Part shown: positions 1-12,881 of the stretch, in pieces | Numbering within the stretch: the first letter of the stretch is position 1 | Layout of the letters: each line of letters starts with the position of its first letter | Origin: Sipunculus nudus | Taxonomy: Eukaryota > Annelida > Sipuncula > Golfingiida > Sipunculidae | Direction of reading: 5' to 3' | Length of the DNA stretch: 64,000 nucleotides | Assembly: GCA_026874595.1 (NCBI GenBank) | Contig: CM049307.1 | Coordinates: forward strand, 26,389,079-26,453,078 | Translations under genes and position numbers: made by a program | Notes under the pieces: model-generated | Told to the model about the DNA's origin: nothing | The model's input: the letters and a program-made list of their open reading frames with translations, nothing else | The model's database searches: none

Positions 1-840
1 TCAATTGATCATCATATCATTGTTATCAGGGTTATGTGAAATTCATTACAAAATCAAAACTTAAATATCTAATGAAGCTCTCGCATTTCTCCTACCTGAA
101 AACATGGGTAGAGAAAATTTTGTGTCACCATCATTTATACAAAATTCTGGACAATCCCGTTTCTTCATTAAAGAAATTACCCGTTCTGGCTTAGGGCAAA
201 GAATCAGACCAATGAGAGCTTGTGTCCTTGTGTTATCAAAGGAGCGCGACCGGCTGCCGCATGTTTAAAGTTTGGGCTGGATGCAAAATGGAATACCACG
301 CTTTCAGTGGTCTCATTACAATTCCATTGCGCGCCCTGACGTTCCAGCCCAGAGAACCTTGCCAAACAAACAGCAGTTTCACGAAATGATGTCTGAGACG
401 ACTGCAGTGTTTAACCGCTGCGTGAGGAAGGTAGAGCAAACGTGGCCGATTTTTCTGTTAGCCTGTATATGTAACATTGTAAATAGATTTTACGAAAACA
501 TGATAAGATACAATGCTTGGAAAGTTATACTTTAATCTATTTACCCGCTGCTTGGAGAGACCCCCTTTACAAGCAGTGGGGAAGTGGAATGGGTGTATGC
601 TAGCAATGACGTCATAATTAAACTGTGATGTCATAATTGAAACAACGTAAGATAACTTAGCTGCAGTAACTAGATCTGTGACTGTCTGTGTTTACTACTG
701 AATGAAACCAGAGCAACACTTAAATGCCCACTATTTTCAAAAGTGAAGATGAACTCCAATAAAGATGTCATGGTCGATACGTACACAAAACGTATGGAAG
801 GGAGACAAGCAATATTGTTCAGTTTAATCTTATAATTTAA
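1..840. other. no gene seen
   Basis: Unassigned DNA. A short direct repeat around a palindromic TGACGTCA (607-614) is followed by a second ATGTCATAATTGAAAC. Two overlapping short ORFs on opposite strands (236-535) resemble nothing known. Confidence 0.5.
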
Positions 841-845
841 TCAAG

Positions 846-945
846 ACACCATACCGGACATTAACAGGGCACACCGGACATAAATGTGTCACACTGGACA
901 TTGACGAGCCACAATTGACATAAATAAGTCACATAAGGCATAAAA
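846..945. repeat. 20-bp tandem repeat, five imperfect copies
   Basis: Units of the type CACACCGGACATAAATGTGT follow one another with a 20-bp step: ATACCGGACATTAACAGGG, CACACTGGACATTGACGAGC, CACAATTGACATAAATAAGT and CACATAAGGCATAAAACCAT. Confidence 0.75.
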
Positions 946-1344
946 CCATATACACCGTGGAATGGATGGGCAGATATCATTTACAGGAATAAAATATATA
1001 ACTCGAAAGCCTGGCTATGGTTCACCTTGAGCGTAAAACATTTTCCTTGAAAACAAAGGGAAAAAAGTTTCTTTGCAGGATATGAACTAAAATCTTGGAC
1101 AGAATAAGTCTTAATATGAAGGAAAAATAGTACATTAACTTTAAAGTACAGTCCTTTTTGCTATGAGGTATTTATTCAAACTACACAAAGATTCATTTTG
1201 AATTTGAGGAGATAATAAATAATATTTTGAATCTATCAGGCCTAAGTTTAATTCTAATTTTGTTATATAATGAGTTGAGCACAACATGGTTATCTTACGA
1301 ACGGGGATAAAAAAGGATTAGATGAATGTCGGACAACATTTTGT

Positions 1345-1345
<1 letters not shown>

Positions 1346-1402
<57 letters not shown>
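1346..1402. repeat. (TA)n microsatellite
   Basis: An uninterrupted TA dinucleotide run. Confidence 0.99.
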
Positions 1403-1405
<3 letters not shown>

Positions 1406-1525
1406 AAATATATTACTGTGTGAGTGACACAATTCAAATATATGTGAGTTAATTACAGGTTAAAAAAAAGGTTTTAAAAAATAAGGTATTTCATTCCCAA
1501 TATATAAATTGATTATCTCAATGTC

Positions 1526-1544
1526 GGGGGGGGGGGGGGGGGGG
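1526..1544. repeat. poly-G tract
   Basis: Nineteen consecutive G. A similar run of fifteen lies at 2409-2423 and another of about eleven at 53792-53802. Confidence 0.98.
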
Positions 1545-2408
1545 AGTTATTACATTGACCATCCCCTTTGCGATAAAGTGGGGGGATATATACTGACTAA
1601 ACCCTCCTTTCAGGACAGCGATCTACAAAGAAAATTGACCCATAACCCTTCCTGGTTAACATAAAAAAAAAGACTAGTGTCTCATTAGGAAGACAGAACC
1701 TGAAACAACAGGACATTTTTCCTGGCATTGTAAAAATTATATGGTTATGGAAGAGTAGATGCGATTTTAGCAGGAGTGAAGGAATTATATGCAGATAGGA
1801 ATTTGATTTTAAATAAATTATTTTAATCAATACGAATTACACAGTATAAATATGGTTTAAAGAGTCAGGTACATAACGAAACATTGGGTGACATAATACT
1901 GGCAAATAATGAGGCGGGGGGGGGCGCAAACTGTTCCATTGGCTCTCTTACTATTATGTTTGGGGTTGGAGGGTGGGGCAATCACCCCATCTGCCCCCTC
2001 CCCTTCCGTTCGCACCCTGTGATTCATATTGGAGAGCCAGTGCAAACAAGGACAGAACTGAGAGATAATAGAGGATCAGTTATGCAGAGTATATTTACAA
2101 CCTTGAAAATAAGTCCTCGGTTAAAAATAAATATCAGGTGCTAATCTGTCACCTATGACTGATATTGTGCCTAAATATTAGTTTTAAAATTAAGCCATAT
2201 GTGAGATCTGTAGTAATCAAGGGCAGTATCGGGCGATAATGGAGAACCCGCTTGAGTGTACGATCTTGGAAAATAAGCTGGGGTAAAAACTAAACATCAA
2301 GTGGAAATTTATCACATATTACTATAACTGAGCCCAAAGATGAATTTTAGAAAATCAGTCATTTCGGCGAGAAAGAAAAAGAATTGAAATGGATGCAATT
2401 TTGCAATC

Positions 2409-2423
2409 GGGGGGGGGGGGGGG
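2409..2423. repeat. poly-G tract
   Basis: Fifteen consecutive G. Confidence 0.98.
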
Positions 2424-2849
2424 CTGAGGAAAGTCCACAATAATATTGATGTAGAAATAAACTCATAAACCCTGTAGCTCTTCCTGCGTTCGGGATGAGA
2501 GGGGGCTGGGAGGCTTTAACGTGTTTACTGTCACCCTCATGATGATAATGGCATTATTATTATCATATGAATTAAAGATGTTATTATTTTTTAAAACTGT
2601 ATGGTATTCAACTCTAGGTTATTTCAACAAATGTTATAACACACTAATATAACCTGTGGAGGACCGAGGAACGGTAAATTGTGAAAAGAAGCGATGAACT
2701 TGAAACTTCAATTGTCACCGTCAGGCACCAATCTCTTCTTGAAGCTCTCAGTGTTACTTACCTCGTCGAATCTTGTGAGAGCGCTGGGAACGGTTCAAAT
2801 CATCAACCGAATCGACATTATCACGGCAGGGAAAAAACTGAATAGGCCT

Positions 2850-3063
2850 TTCAGAAAGAGTACATGAGCTGGATTACCGGGTACCAGCTTCCTATCAGAA
2901 AAGCCCCGAGTGATGGGGTGAGCATCCGAGAGAGATTGTCGTCGTCAGAGCAGTCGGAGATACACGATGACATTAAAGACGAACGTGACGGTGCATTATC
3001 AATGTATGTGGTCGGTATAGAGCCACATTTGGAAAGGAAGGAATATAAATGCATCAACTTATA
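2850..3063 (+). other. weak candidate for a host exon
   Basis: A plus-strand frame is open from an AG acceptor-like CCTTTCAG at about 2843-2850 to TAA at 3062-3064. It encodes a polar, acidic peptide (for example SEQSEIHDDIKDERDGALSM) of balanced codon use, in DNA that is less AT-rich than its surroundings. I do not recognise a family. There is no AATAAA close downstream and no second exon was found. It could be a terminal exon or simple chance. Confidence 0.2.
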
Positions 3064-4335
3064 ATGAAGATCATATATTTATCCGTAAATTTATTTTCCG
3101 CCTGACAGTCGCACACGCTACCCGGATCTGTACCGTTAGACGCTTCACAAAGTTTGGTAAAGGTCAATGACTAGCAGTCCAGATCCTCGCCATTTTCTAA
3201 CAACAGCTGACATTACGTTGTCTCCAGGTTTCATCGCGTGGCTGTTCGTGCATTGCGGATTGCTGCCTTCTGTTACAAAGAATATTAAATTAGAAATAAC
3301 AGAATAGTACATTTCTTTCTTGTTTAACAAACTGTATGGAATCTGTCATCGACAGTTTGTCCTTTGGTCACTGGGTGAAGGGCATTATTTCATTAGTCCA
3401 TTAGTTGAAAGGTAAAAAGCCCTTGAAAAATAATAATATTGTAACGCAGGCCCATAGGCCCGATAGGTTAAATGGCACTTATGTTGGGGTTTTCTTAACT
3501 GCACTGAGAGTACATCAATGTTGACCGTTTGTCACAGGCGTGGAGCTAAAAGGTTGGTTTCCCTCCGGCGTTTTGCTTATACAATTACCTGTTTGGGCAG
3601 ATACATGACGCAATGATTATTGCTTTTGGCGATTCGCTTGTCAAACTTGGTAACGCAGGCGTGAAACCCCTAAGACAGAGCTCACCTCGCGGCACCTGAC
3701 AGTCTTAATCAACGATCACGTGACCTCCGTGGTTAACGGGGTTGACTGGGGCTGCTCGTCTCCTGCTTCTGAGTGCAAGTTTTTTTTTCTGTCACTTGAT
3801 AGATATTTCCTCACCGAGTCAAATCACGTTTCCGTGAAATTCCGTCAGTTTGACTGTAATAACTTTCAAACTTATTAAATATTTAAGGATATCGACCAAT
3901 GTATTTAACCCATTTTTGACCTTGTTGCTTTATTTATTCGATACACGTCTAAAGATCCTGCAATAATTGTGACATCATCAAATATAAGATAATGTTGAAG
4001 ATAATACATACCATAAAGCGATAGATCTGTGACTTGTTCCTTATATTTTTTCCATACTTGCTATATAAATCTACACTTTTTATAACATTTTCTTTTGGAT
4101 TTGGTGAAAAGCAATATACTTGTGACATGTTAAAATGTTATTGAAGAAATGTCAATTGATTACCGGCTCAGGCTTGGCTATCGATAGCGGATGAATATCT
4201 ATACTTTTATGACAAACGGTTATTAAGTTTAGTGTTGCCTCCATTTGAATACACTTGAAATACATGAGAGATTCAGTGTGTTACAACCAAATTATGAAGG
4301 AGCAATTCCTTTTATCTATAGTAGTGCGGCGTCTA

Positions 4336-5110
4336 GAGAAGCGATATCAGAAAAGATATGAAACGTGTCGAGAAAACAGAGGAGCAAGTTGGAAAAAACA
4401 AAGGGCAAGAAGGATTGAGAAACATCAAGTGAAACGATCGCAACACAGCAATCACGCTTCACCTGCAAATGTTTTGGTGTGTGGAGACTTTAAGGCTAGA
4501 ACGGGATCACTTTAGGACAAAGACGCACTTCCTGATACTATCGAGTGATATTTTCGTGAGATTTTTAAGTAGATTTTCTGAAATCCACCGCGATTTTGTT
4601 GGCTGATTTAAGGCCTCATTATTTCTTTCCGAACAGCGCTCTCCCACTAAAGGCAATAATCAGGGATCATTAAAAAAATAATAAGTTCTAAGAATTGAAT
4701 TAAATAACCGCAACTTATGTAGGACAGATCACCACATTTCTAAAGGTTTAAGCGATATATGTTTTTATCTTTGGGGGCTGATTCTGGCACTCCCATACTC
4801 TCAATACAGGATTTCACTTATCATTTAAGACTGATATTGACTGTAATATTGTCTCTCTTTCTCTCCAGGGATGCTAAAAAACTTTCAGCATTATTTTTTT
4901 TTATTTTGGATATCCGTTCTCATCAGAGCCATCGCAAATCGAATTGATTTTGTCAGAACCATTGTAAATCGTACAGATTTTAGTCGACCCATGATTCGGC
5001 AATTTTTCGGTCCTCTCGCGACCACCAATTTATGGACAGAAAATATATCGAAAAGATGTGATACGTGACTGGAAGACAGAGGAGCACAACAAAGGGTAAG
5101 AAGGTTGTTT
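4336..5110. repeat. pair of diverged 70-bp direct repeats (4336-4415 and 5036-5110)
   Basis: ATATCAGAAAAGATATGAAAC, then AAACAGAGGAGCAAG and ACAAAGGGCAAGAAGG at the left recur as ATATCGAAAAGATGTGATAC, AGACAGAGGAGCA and ACAAAGGGTAAGAAGG at the right, 700 bp apart. The DNA between holds a smaller repeat (GAGCCATCGCAAATCG / GAACCATTGTAAATCG). Origin unknown. Confidence 0.5.
4462..4512 (+). pseudogene. possible LINE endonuclease scrap
   Basis: At the end of an 86-codon open stretch (4255-4515) the plus strand encodes NVLVCGDFKARTG, which resembles the GDFNARTG box of the apurinic-type endonuclease of non-LTR retrotransposons. After a TAG the same frame reads DKDALPD, similar to the residues that often follow. 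No other endonuclease block was seen nearby, so chance resemblance remains possible. Confidence 0.35.
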
Positions 5111-7499
5111 AAAATGCAGCTTTTCCTGCATTATTGTTTTAAACATTCCCTCTTCCTTCCGAATTAGGATTCGGCTAAATTTGCTATCTGGTCCATTGTT
5201 TTCTCATTTTGTTTCCAAGGATAGCATTCTTTCCCTTTCATCATGGGTATAAATTTGTGTTTGAACAGTGACACCAATGGACTCACAGAAATATTTTTAA
5301 AATTAATGAATTATAATGATGTAAATGACATATGTAGTTAAAGGAACCTGGCACTTCATTTAAAATATTTCATCTTAAAACAGGTGCTCCAGTAAAAAGC
5401 AAAAACCCCCAAGACAACCGAGCGTAAGTTAAATTAAATCTCTAAAATACCTGGCCGGTACATACGATTCAGGAAGCCTGAGTATTATGTGTAGCTAATA
5501 TGGTAAACTTAGACCGCCACGAAGAATGTCAGACTGCTTTTACCATCAAATGTTTGTCCTCAAAGAAGCAAAAATTCTGAAACAGCGGTGCCAGGCGGGT
5601 CAGTTGAAGTGAAATGGTGTGAAAGCTGGCCCTAATGAAAATCGATCGTCGGAGAATACAGCTGTGGAATTGGAAATGTGGTTTCACACTTTGTCAGATA
5701 AATGAGTAAGCCGAGGTTGTTTTTGGATAAGAAACCACCCTTCATAACCCTAACCCAGTTATTCAGTAGATTTTTTTCGCGCCCCAGGTATCCCGAAAAT
5801 AACAATTTCCAGTATAAACAGCGACATCCATCGACCCTGGCAGCAAGCTGACTTTTCAGATACGGCACTTTTTTGTTATTAACAAGCCTAATCAGCCACA
5901 TTAGAAACAAGATTACCTACTAATCGCCAAAACATCCTTCGTTATACTCTTACTTATAGCCACGATGCCTTCATAAATTACCCACGAATACATAAATACC
6001 TTAAGATATGAACGTAACTAAGGCATCTCGCAAAGTCAAAATTACTATTTTACTTGTTTTAAATTTCTATATGCAATGAATAGAAAGTCAGTAATTTTAG
6101 GAAAATCTATTCATTAGACCTTTCTTCAACCATCTTTAGCCATTGTTATCTAAATATCCCTTAAACTTACAAAATATAGAGCTTTGGAGAGGATAGTTGT
6201 TACATGAAGATTCATATTTCTTCCCTGTTACACACGATTCGTGGTGATTATGATAAAAAGAAAATGTCATTTAAAATGTCCTATATTTTATATACATACA
6301 GTGAGCATACGAACTAACATGAGACTTTCGCTTACCAACGAAACCTTTATTAATGTACAACTCCAGAATCACAGACTATCATCATCCTACCCAATATAAG
6401 AAACTAAAAAAGTGTGCTCATCCTGTTTACAGTGCATGTTCATATACTTTATATTTTCTTACCAAAATAAAAACTGAGGATGGGAACGCGGAAACAATGA
6501 GTGGAGTACAACAAAAGAGCAATACAACAGACATCATTTCGGATAGAAACAGGGACATTCGGGAAAAGCAATCATGAACATTTATTTCAGTCATGAAAAT
6601 TCAGAAGCGAAATTGAATATTTTTGTCATTTTAAGTACATTACCAAGAGCGAGCCACACGCCTTAACTCTGTACTAATGATGCCATCATAATACTTCCAT
6701 GTTCAGTTTTGGGAGTATAAATAGTCACCACTTTTAAGTTTGCTTTGCTTAATAACACAAATGGAGCAGCGCTCACGTTTGTACGGAAAAAAAATACGCT
6801 GACTTTATGCAGCTTTATAAAACCGGGATTCCCCGCGATGCACACAAAAAAAAACTCAGTGATTCAATAAATATCAATTCTGATAAATCAAAGGGGAAAA
6901 TACGGTTATATGAAGAGATCATGGCAGCGCATGAAGAACTCAGCAACTGTCAACAATCTCCAAACCTCACTTCAAAGGTGAACCAGAAGTTCTAACTCGC
7001 CGGCTTGGGTAAGAAAACGAAACCTCTGAATTTGGGTCATTATCATTATCATGGTATTGACCTAGCCCGACCTGATCCATGTTTGCTTACATTCTTATAA
7101 CATATCAGTTCACCGAGGAATGACTTTATGCAATTAGAAGTGTATTATATCTTGTTAGTTCTATCCATTGCTAAAGACTTGTGTCGCCACCTATAATCTC
7201 TTCATAATTTCCGCAGTTGAAATATGACCAAAAAATCGCCGCATTTACTTGAACGTTTACAGTGCAAACACTTTGTTCGGTTATTTAATTTTTAATTTTA
7301 ACTGAGGTTCAGAAGTTGGCTGGAATAAATATTTCCGTTTTTTTCCGACGACATTTTGAATTCGTTGCGGCCATATTGAAACAAAATATCATTTTCACTA
7401 TATCGCTTTGGAAATGAAGAAGTGTGGAAAGGAACACCTGTGTACAATATACATAAAAACGTTAAATAATGATAAAAACATGGAATGGTCTACTTTTTG
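5111..7499. other. no gene seen
   Basis: AT-rich DNA. A 92-codon minus-strand ORF at 5632-5910 and a 62-codon plus ORF at 6807-6995 have no recognisable domain. Confidence 0.5.
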
Positions 7500-8232
7500 T
7501 AACCTTGGACATTAAGGCCTTGAAATTGTCCTACTGTCGGCCTACACCACTCCTTCATATAGTACGTTCCACAGGCTGATGGTGCTGTAAAGGAAGGAGG
7601 GCTTGTAAACCGTGTTTATTGCGTACGGTACGGGGAAACTTAGATCGTGGCCATCAGCGATGTTTAGTGTAGTTGGTTATTTGCAGGGAAATAACCAAGG
7701 TTGTTGACTTTGGTATAATATAACAATACCCGGGCTGTGTCCTGCCAGCTTTTAGACTGCTAATGGAGCTGCTGGATACACTGCTAGTGCGCTCGCAGTC
7801 TTCTTGTCGAAGCCAGCTGCTCCTTGCTGTACAGCCTTAGTTGTGCTGATGCTCTCTTTCATTGCCTGAAACCACACAGTTCAAACACATTCAATGGTTG
7901 GTCTTACTAGCGTAAAGCTGCGCCTGAATGAGGGTTGGGCAGCGGCTAATATTCCTGAACAGGGAGTCCAAGATGGACTTTGCTTTTTTGGTGATGACAT
8001 CATCTGTATGTTTACCCCAGCCGGAGCTTTTGTGGCTAGCCGCGCCAAGGTATTTTGCGGAGGCTATTGTGTTCAGTCCTTTTCCATGGATCGAGTAGTC
8101 AGCAAGCAGCTGGGATTTCCTTTTGATAATTCGAAGAACTTTACACTTACTACCGGGTAATTGTATAGGCCATTGGTCCTCCCATTGCTGCAGATGGTCG
8201 GTGGGGTCTTTCAGTTCAAGGATATCAGGTTA
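7500..8232 (-). pseudogene. LINE reverse-transcriptase relic (jockey/CR1/L2-like C-terminal third)
   Basis: Read on the minus strand from 8229, the frame gives DILELKDPTDHLQQWEDQW, then GKCKVLRIIKRKSQ, YSIHGKGLNTIASAKYLG and DDVITKKAKSILDSLFRN. After a +1 frame change come LVRPTIE and TVW, with a TGA at 7881-7883 between them. These are the standard blocks downstream of the FADD box in non-LTR retrotransposon RTs. Further on, the order ...DGHDLSFPVPYAINTVYK...FLYSTISLWN matches the usual GHDxRFxVPxARTNxYKxSFFPxxIxxWN tail. Stops and shifts show it is dead, and the endonuclease and the RT core are missing (5' truncated, as is usual for LINEs). Clade assignment is tentative. Confidence 0.85.
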
Positions 8233-8579
8233 TTTGTGAGAAAAAGCTACAATTTATATGAAATCAGCTGGTTATATACACTTTTTCCATTGTGTGTTAT
8301 ACTGTATGAATTCTGTAAAATAATTGTCAGTTTCAATACATATACCTCATACACAAGTTAATTTTCAGAATTTCAGCATACATCGGATTTCAAAAATTTG
8401 TGTTTTGGTACGTGACTATATCTTTATGTATCTTATTATCCCCCAGTAACCACTTGAATTTTGGTAATATATCTACAGTCATTACTGATCTGTGTGAAAC
8501 AGCGAAATCTTTACATCGAAAAACTTTTGAAAATGTATTTGACGCTTGCCTGTACAGTTTCATTTAAATATCCTGCTTT

Positions 8580-8690
8580 ATTAAAATAACTCTCTGGACA
8601 TGCTGAGTGGCTGGAGGGATGGACGAACGGACGGACATACAAAACACGACTTATAATGGCAACACCCGAATTTCGGGGGACTTATATAAG
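8580..8690 (-). repeat. second relic related to the TAGTCCCCCG family
   Basis: GGATGGACGAACGGACGGACA is followed about 30 bp later by CCCGAATTTCGGGGGACTTAT. The reverse complement has the AAGTCCCCCGAAATTCGG end and the GTCCGTCCGTTCGTCC run seen at 44237. Only one end is recognisable. Confidence 0.45.
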
Positions 8691-11600
8691 GGATTATCTG
8701 TTTACTTAAATGGCGTCTGGTAATCGATCTTCTACTAATAGTCCACCATATATAATATTTATTATAGCTAATTAATTATAAGAAAACAGATTTGGTAATG
8801 GGCAACGGGTCAATTTATGTTCACCATGAATTTTTTTGGTGCGAAATAAGCGTGTAACATATACATATATGGTTAATGATACCAAGAAACTACATTATGC
8901 ATATCATATTTGAGAAAAACACTACTGCTAGGGATATCGCTTTCAGGAAAATGTTTAATGTGGCACACTGCTTTACACATTATAATTCTTCAACACTTCA
9001 GTATTTTTTCTGTTTATTTATCCCACATACTTTTTATTTCCCATTCAAATCCTTGCCTCAAGTCCTTATATATAATGTTTTTTAATAGAAATATTGATAT
9101 AGAAATTAACTCATTTCCTATATATATACCCTTAGATAGTATAAAATCCAGGGCATATGACCAATTAGCTGACTGATCATGTAAACTTTACCCAAATAAG
9201 TTAACCCATACGGAAAAACACTACTATCAGGTACACATAAAAGGAATTCCCAAGTGACAGATACAGCTATCACGCAAGATGCAGATAAACAGAGACCAGG
9301 GAACAATGTCAGTCACGCTTGGACAGATAGCAACAATTCATCTAACTGCTATGATTCACTTCCGAGCACTCATACATTTCTATAGAAGGGGATGGAGGGA
9401 TAATGGCTTCAAATCCTTCTCACGCTATAAACTAGTTAAAAGCTATTTTACCAGAGAAAGTCATAAATCATTTATAAAAAATACAATATAAATAAGAATG
9501 ATGTAATTGAGAGTTGTTAAATCATAATTTTTTTCTTAGGTCTGTAATAAAAATATATGAAGCCCGGGTTTCTGCCACCCCTTGATTAAACATTTGTTGG
9601 TCATTTAGGATTTATTATTATATGGGTTGCGTTTATGTTGCGCAGATGTATATTTCATGAAAGATTCCTAACTTTCTTGAATTATATTACTGTATACTTC
9701 AGGGGCAAATTGCAAAAAGTCGTTAATGTTTTATTGAGGAAAAGATCCCATTAGTTGACAATACTTCTCTTTTAATCAGTGAAATTTTAAAAGCTAATTA
9801 TGTATCATAAAATACACCGCTCATGACAATTTACAGACACTGAATGATTTAATAATATTAACGTTCTTTCCTATCCTTTATTTATATAGCGGTGGAAATG
9901 ACGAAGAATACATGAGACATCTATGGTTACGACCCGCAACAATTGCGATAGTTTATAACCCTCATGATTATGTTAACGATTGCGCAAATGCGTTGCTCTC
10001 TTGTTAGATTTGTTCCAATTCAATTAATTCGAACATAATTGTATATGATTGCATTACTCCAGCTCTGTTACGGTCCCGTGGGGTATTATAACAGCGCATT
10101 AGCCGTGTAAAGTACATTAAGAGCCGATGAGTGATGGAAACCTACACCATGATAGTGACAATGCTATAATCCGTCTGCACCAGCAACCGTTCCATCGGGG
10201 ACTCTTCCGACAGACGGATTAAAGTGAATGGCCCGGACCTTAAGAGGATACACCATCAATTCCACCTGCAGAAGCCAGCTAAATAAATTAGTTCTACCTG
10301 AATTAACAAGCTAATATATCAGTTATAGGACTCAAACCTATAAAATGAAGCTCTTTCTTTAATTACTTGCACTGAACCCGAATTACTTAAGTTATTCAAG
10401 CAGGTAGTCTATCGATCAACCAATTAATTAATTATTTGGCTTTGTTAAGTCAAAAGGATAACTGAAAATTAAACAAAGTTAAATAAATTATTGACTTAGT
10501 ATATTTTTTTCCGCATTGTTAGAACACGTAAACATTTTAAAGATGAGAACAAAGTGACATTCAGTCCTAAGGGAACTCTTTGATCACATCAGACTAGGAA
10601 GACCAAACGTGCAAGTGTTATGAAGATTCAATGGAAATTATTTGAATTTGCAACAATCATTTAAATAAGATTATTACATGTAACCCCACGTAACGCTGAA
10701 AGAAAACATGCAGCTGGATTGGGAGAACATGTTGACATTGGAAATAATGTCACGTCTCGTACATAATTTAAATAATCCAAGGGATGACCTCTGCCGGAAT
10801 GGTACGTCTCTCGTCATCTGATTCACTTAATTATGAATTAAAATCCGTTCCTCCTTCTTTTTTCTTAAGGGGCCTACTGGGCCACCGAGACACCGGGAAA
10901 GGCCGATGGCATAAACAAGATACTGGTGCATGTAGTCCGAGGATGAGGACAAAATATTGATGCCATTTCGGTCAAAGGTGTTCAAAATTGGGCCGCTTTC
11001 ACTCAAATTTCTAGGACCCATTTCTCATTACAGTCCACCACTGTGTTTCTTGCTGATAAACTTTGAGTTTGACGTATCAAGATTGTCAAGATGCCGAGGA
11101 ATTCAAAATATCTTTTAATGTAAGCACGGAATCTTCTGTGCGAGTTCCTTATCTGAGATTTCCTTTTTGAAAATCATTCCACGTTCAATTTAACTAACGG
11201 TGGATGCTAAAAATTCAAAAAAGTAAAACACGATTAGGTAGGCGGCAGCAAGAAGTTAGCTAGCGGTATAAGAACTGGTAAGACTGACAGTGATTAGGGC
11301 AGAACAATTTAAAAAACTATGAGTGACTTCAGGTAGAGGAAGAACAACGACCAGGTATGGCTTCTGTAGGTGTTGTGAAATAAGTACCAAACTGCAAGGT
11401 ACAGCTGTGTCACCCGGAGGTATAATATTTACGGAAGGATTAAATACAAAACCAGTCAGGTAAATGGCTGTGGCTACAACAAGTGAGGAATGATATAAGT
11501 AGAGCTTATTGGTTGCGGATACCTTGTAAGAAATGGTAATCGTGATATCTTACTAAAATTAACAGTTTAACAGTGTACAGTATAACTTAAAAGGCTGTAA

Positions 11601-12881
11601 AAATAATCAGCTCTGCACAGTTTCATATGTTATTTCAATTACTGAATACTTTTGAATTACCAAAGATCTAAATTTGTGGTATGTGATCGGTTTTATCCTT
11701 TATATTTACAAGTTTAACAACGTTTTTCTGTTATCTCGACTAAATAATTTATTTCTGTAAATAGAAATATTTACAGTATTAAGAAAAAATAAGAAGCCTA
11801 TATGTACCAGTCAGCAAAAGTGCAGTAATGTATAGTTTAAGATACTAATGTTTCTATTTACGTGTTCAAGGAAAGGGCAAATCTGTGTTTAATGTAGCAA
11901 TTTATAAACTATTAATTTAATATTACACAAGGCATTCAAATATACTTACATTTTTTCTATTGACTGTACAAAGTTTCCTGTTTGCTCTAGATGATATATG
12001 CCATGTTATTTACGATAGGGTAGTTACCTCTTTAAGGTTGAGTCCCCTTTGATTTATGATATCATGCATATACTTAGGTACTGTAATTATCTGTACCATG
12101 TTTGTACGTATTATGTCTACGTCTGCTCAATATAATAGATTATACAGCAAACGGTAGCGGTATTAAGTAGGAGAGACCGAGAATGCAGGATATGGAGGTA
12201 ACAGATGGTAGACTGAGGGGTAATGTTTTATATATTGGGGTTCGGTCGCAGCCGCTGAAGGGGGAAGTACAAGAGGACGAGGGCTGTGAATAACAACAAC
12301 AGGAGCTAAATGATGAGGAAGCTGGCTGCTGATACACAATACCAGAGATAATCATGAGACGTAGAGGTAGTTGGCTGAGAGTAAAACAGGCGTTCGGTTT
12401 TAATTTAACGATTTCTAAAGTATAATAAGTAAAGACAATTTCTTGAACTTTATATAAAAATAATTAAAAATACGCTGATCTGAAGGTGCGCAAGCTGTCC
12501 ATTTTGACCAACACGTTTATAACATGGGAGAGTGGGCGCAAAATTGACCGGCTGCCGATCTTTGTCTGGTTCCTACATTTTCAGCAAGAATAGCAGGTGA
12601 GACGAGCCATATTGAAAAAAAATGTTTCAATTGAATGCTTTCACCAACAACAGCTAGTGTGCAAACAATCGACAGTGGACACGTGTTTTTTTTCTGTCGG
12701 TCACAATGGCACGTGTACATTGTTTACTAACAGTTTGTAGATAAGGAAGCCCATGTATCCATGGCAGCGGCATTACAAGCCCAATTATCTGCAGGAATTA
12801 AATAAAGTTCATTAATATTAACTAAGCATAAACCAGAAGTCGCATAATTTCCACAGATAAGGAAGGTGTGGATATGGCTTT
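8691..12881. other. no gene seen
   Basis: AT-rich DNA with only the hairpin at 10167 noted. The 12140-12360 tract is purine-rich on the plus strand, which alone explains the Ser/Pro-rich minus-strand ORF there. Confidence 0.5.
10167..10221. repeat. 11-bp perfect hairpin
   Basis: TAATCCGTCTG (10167-10177) and CAGACGGATTA (10211-10221) are exact reverse complements with a 33-base loop. No T-run or known RNA motif accompanies them. Confidence 0.6.

Larger units (their letters stand above)
1545..4254. other. mostly unassigned AT-rich DNA
   Basis: It holds the poly-G run at 2409 and the weak exon candidate at 2850-3063. Nothing else is recognisable on either strand. Confidence 0.5.
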
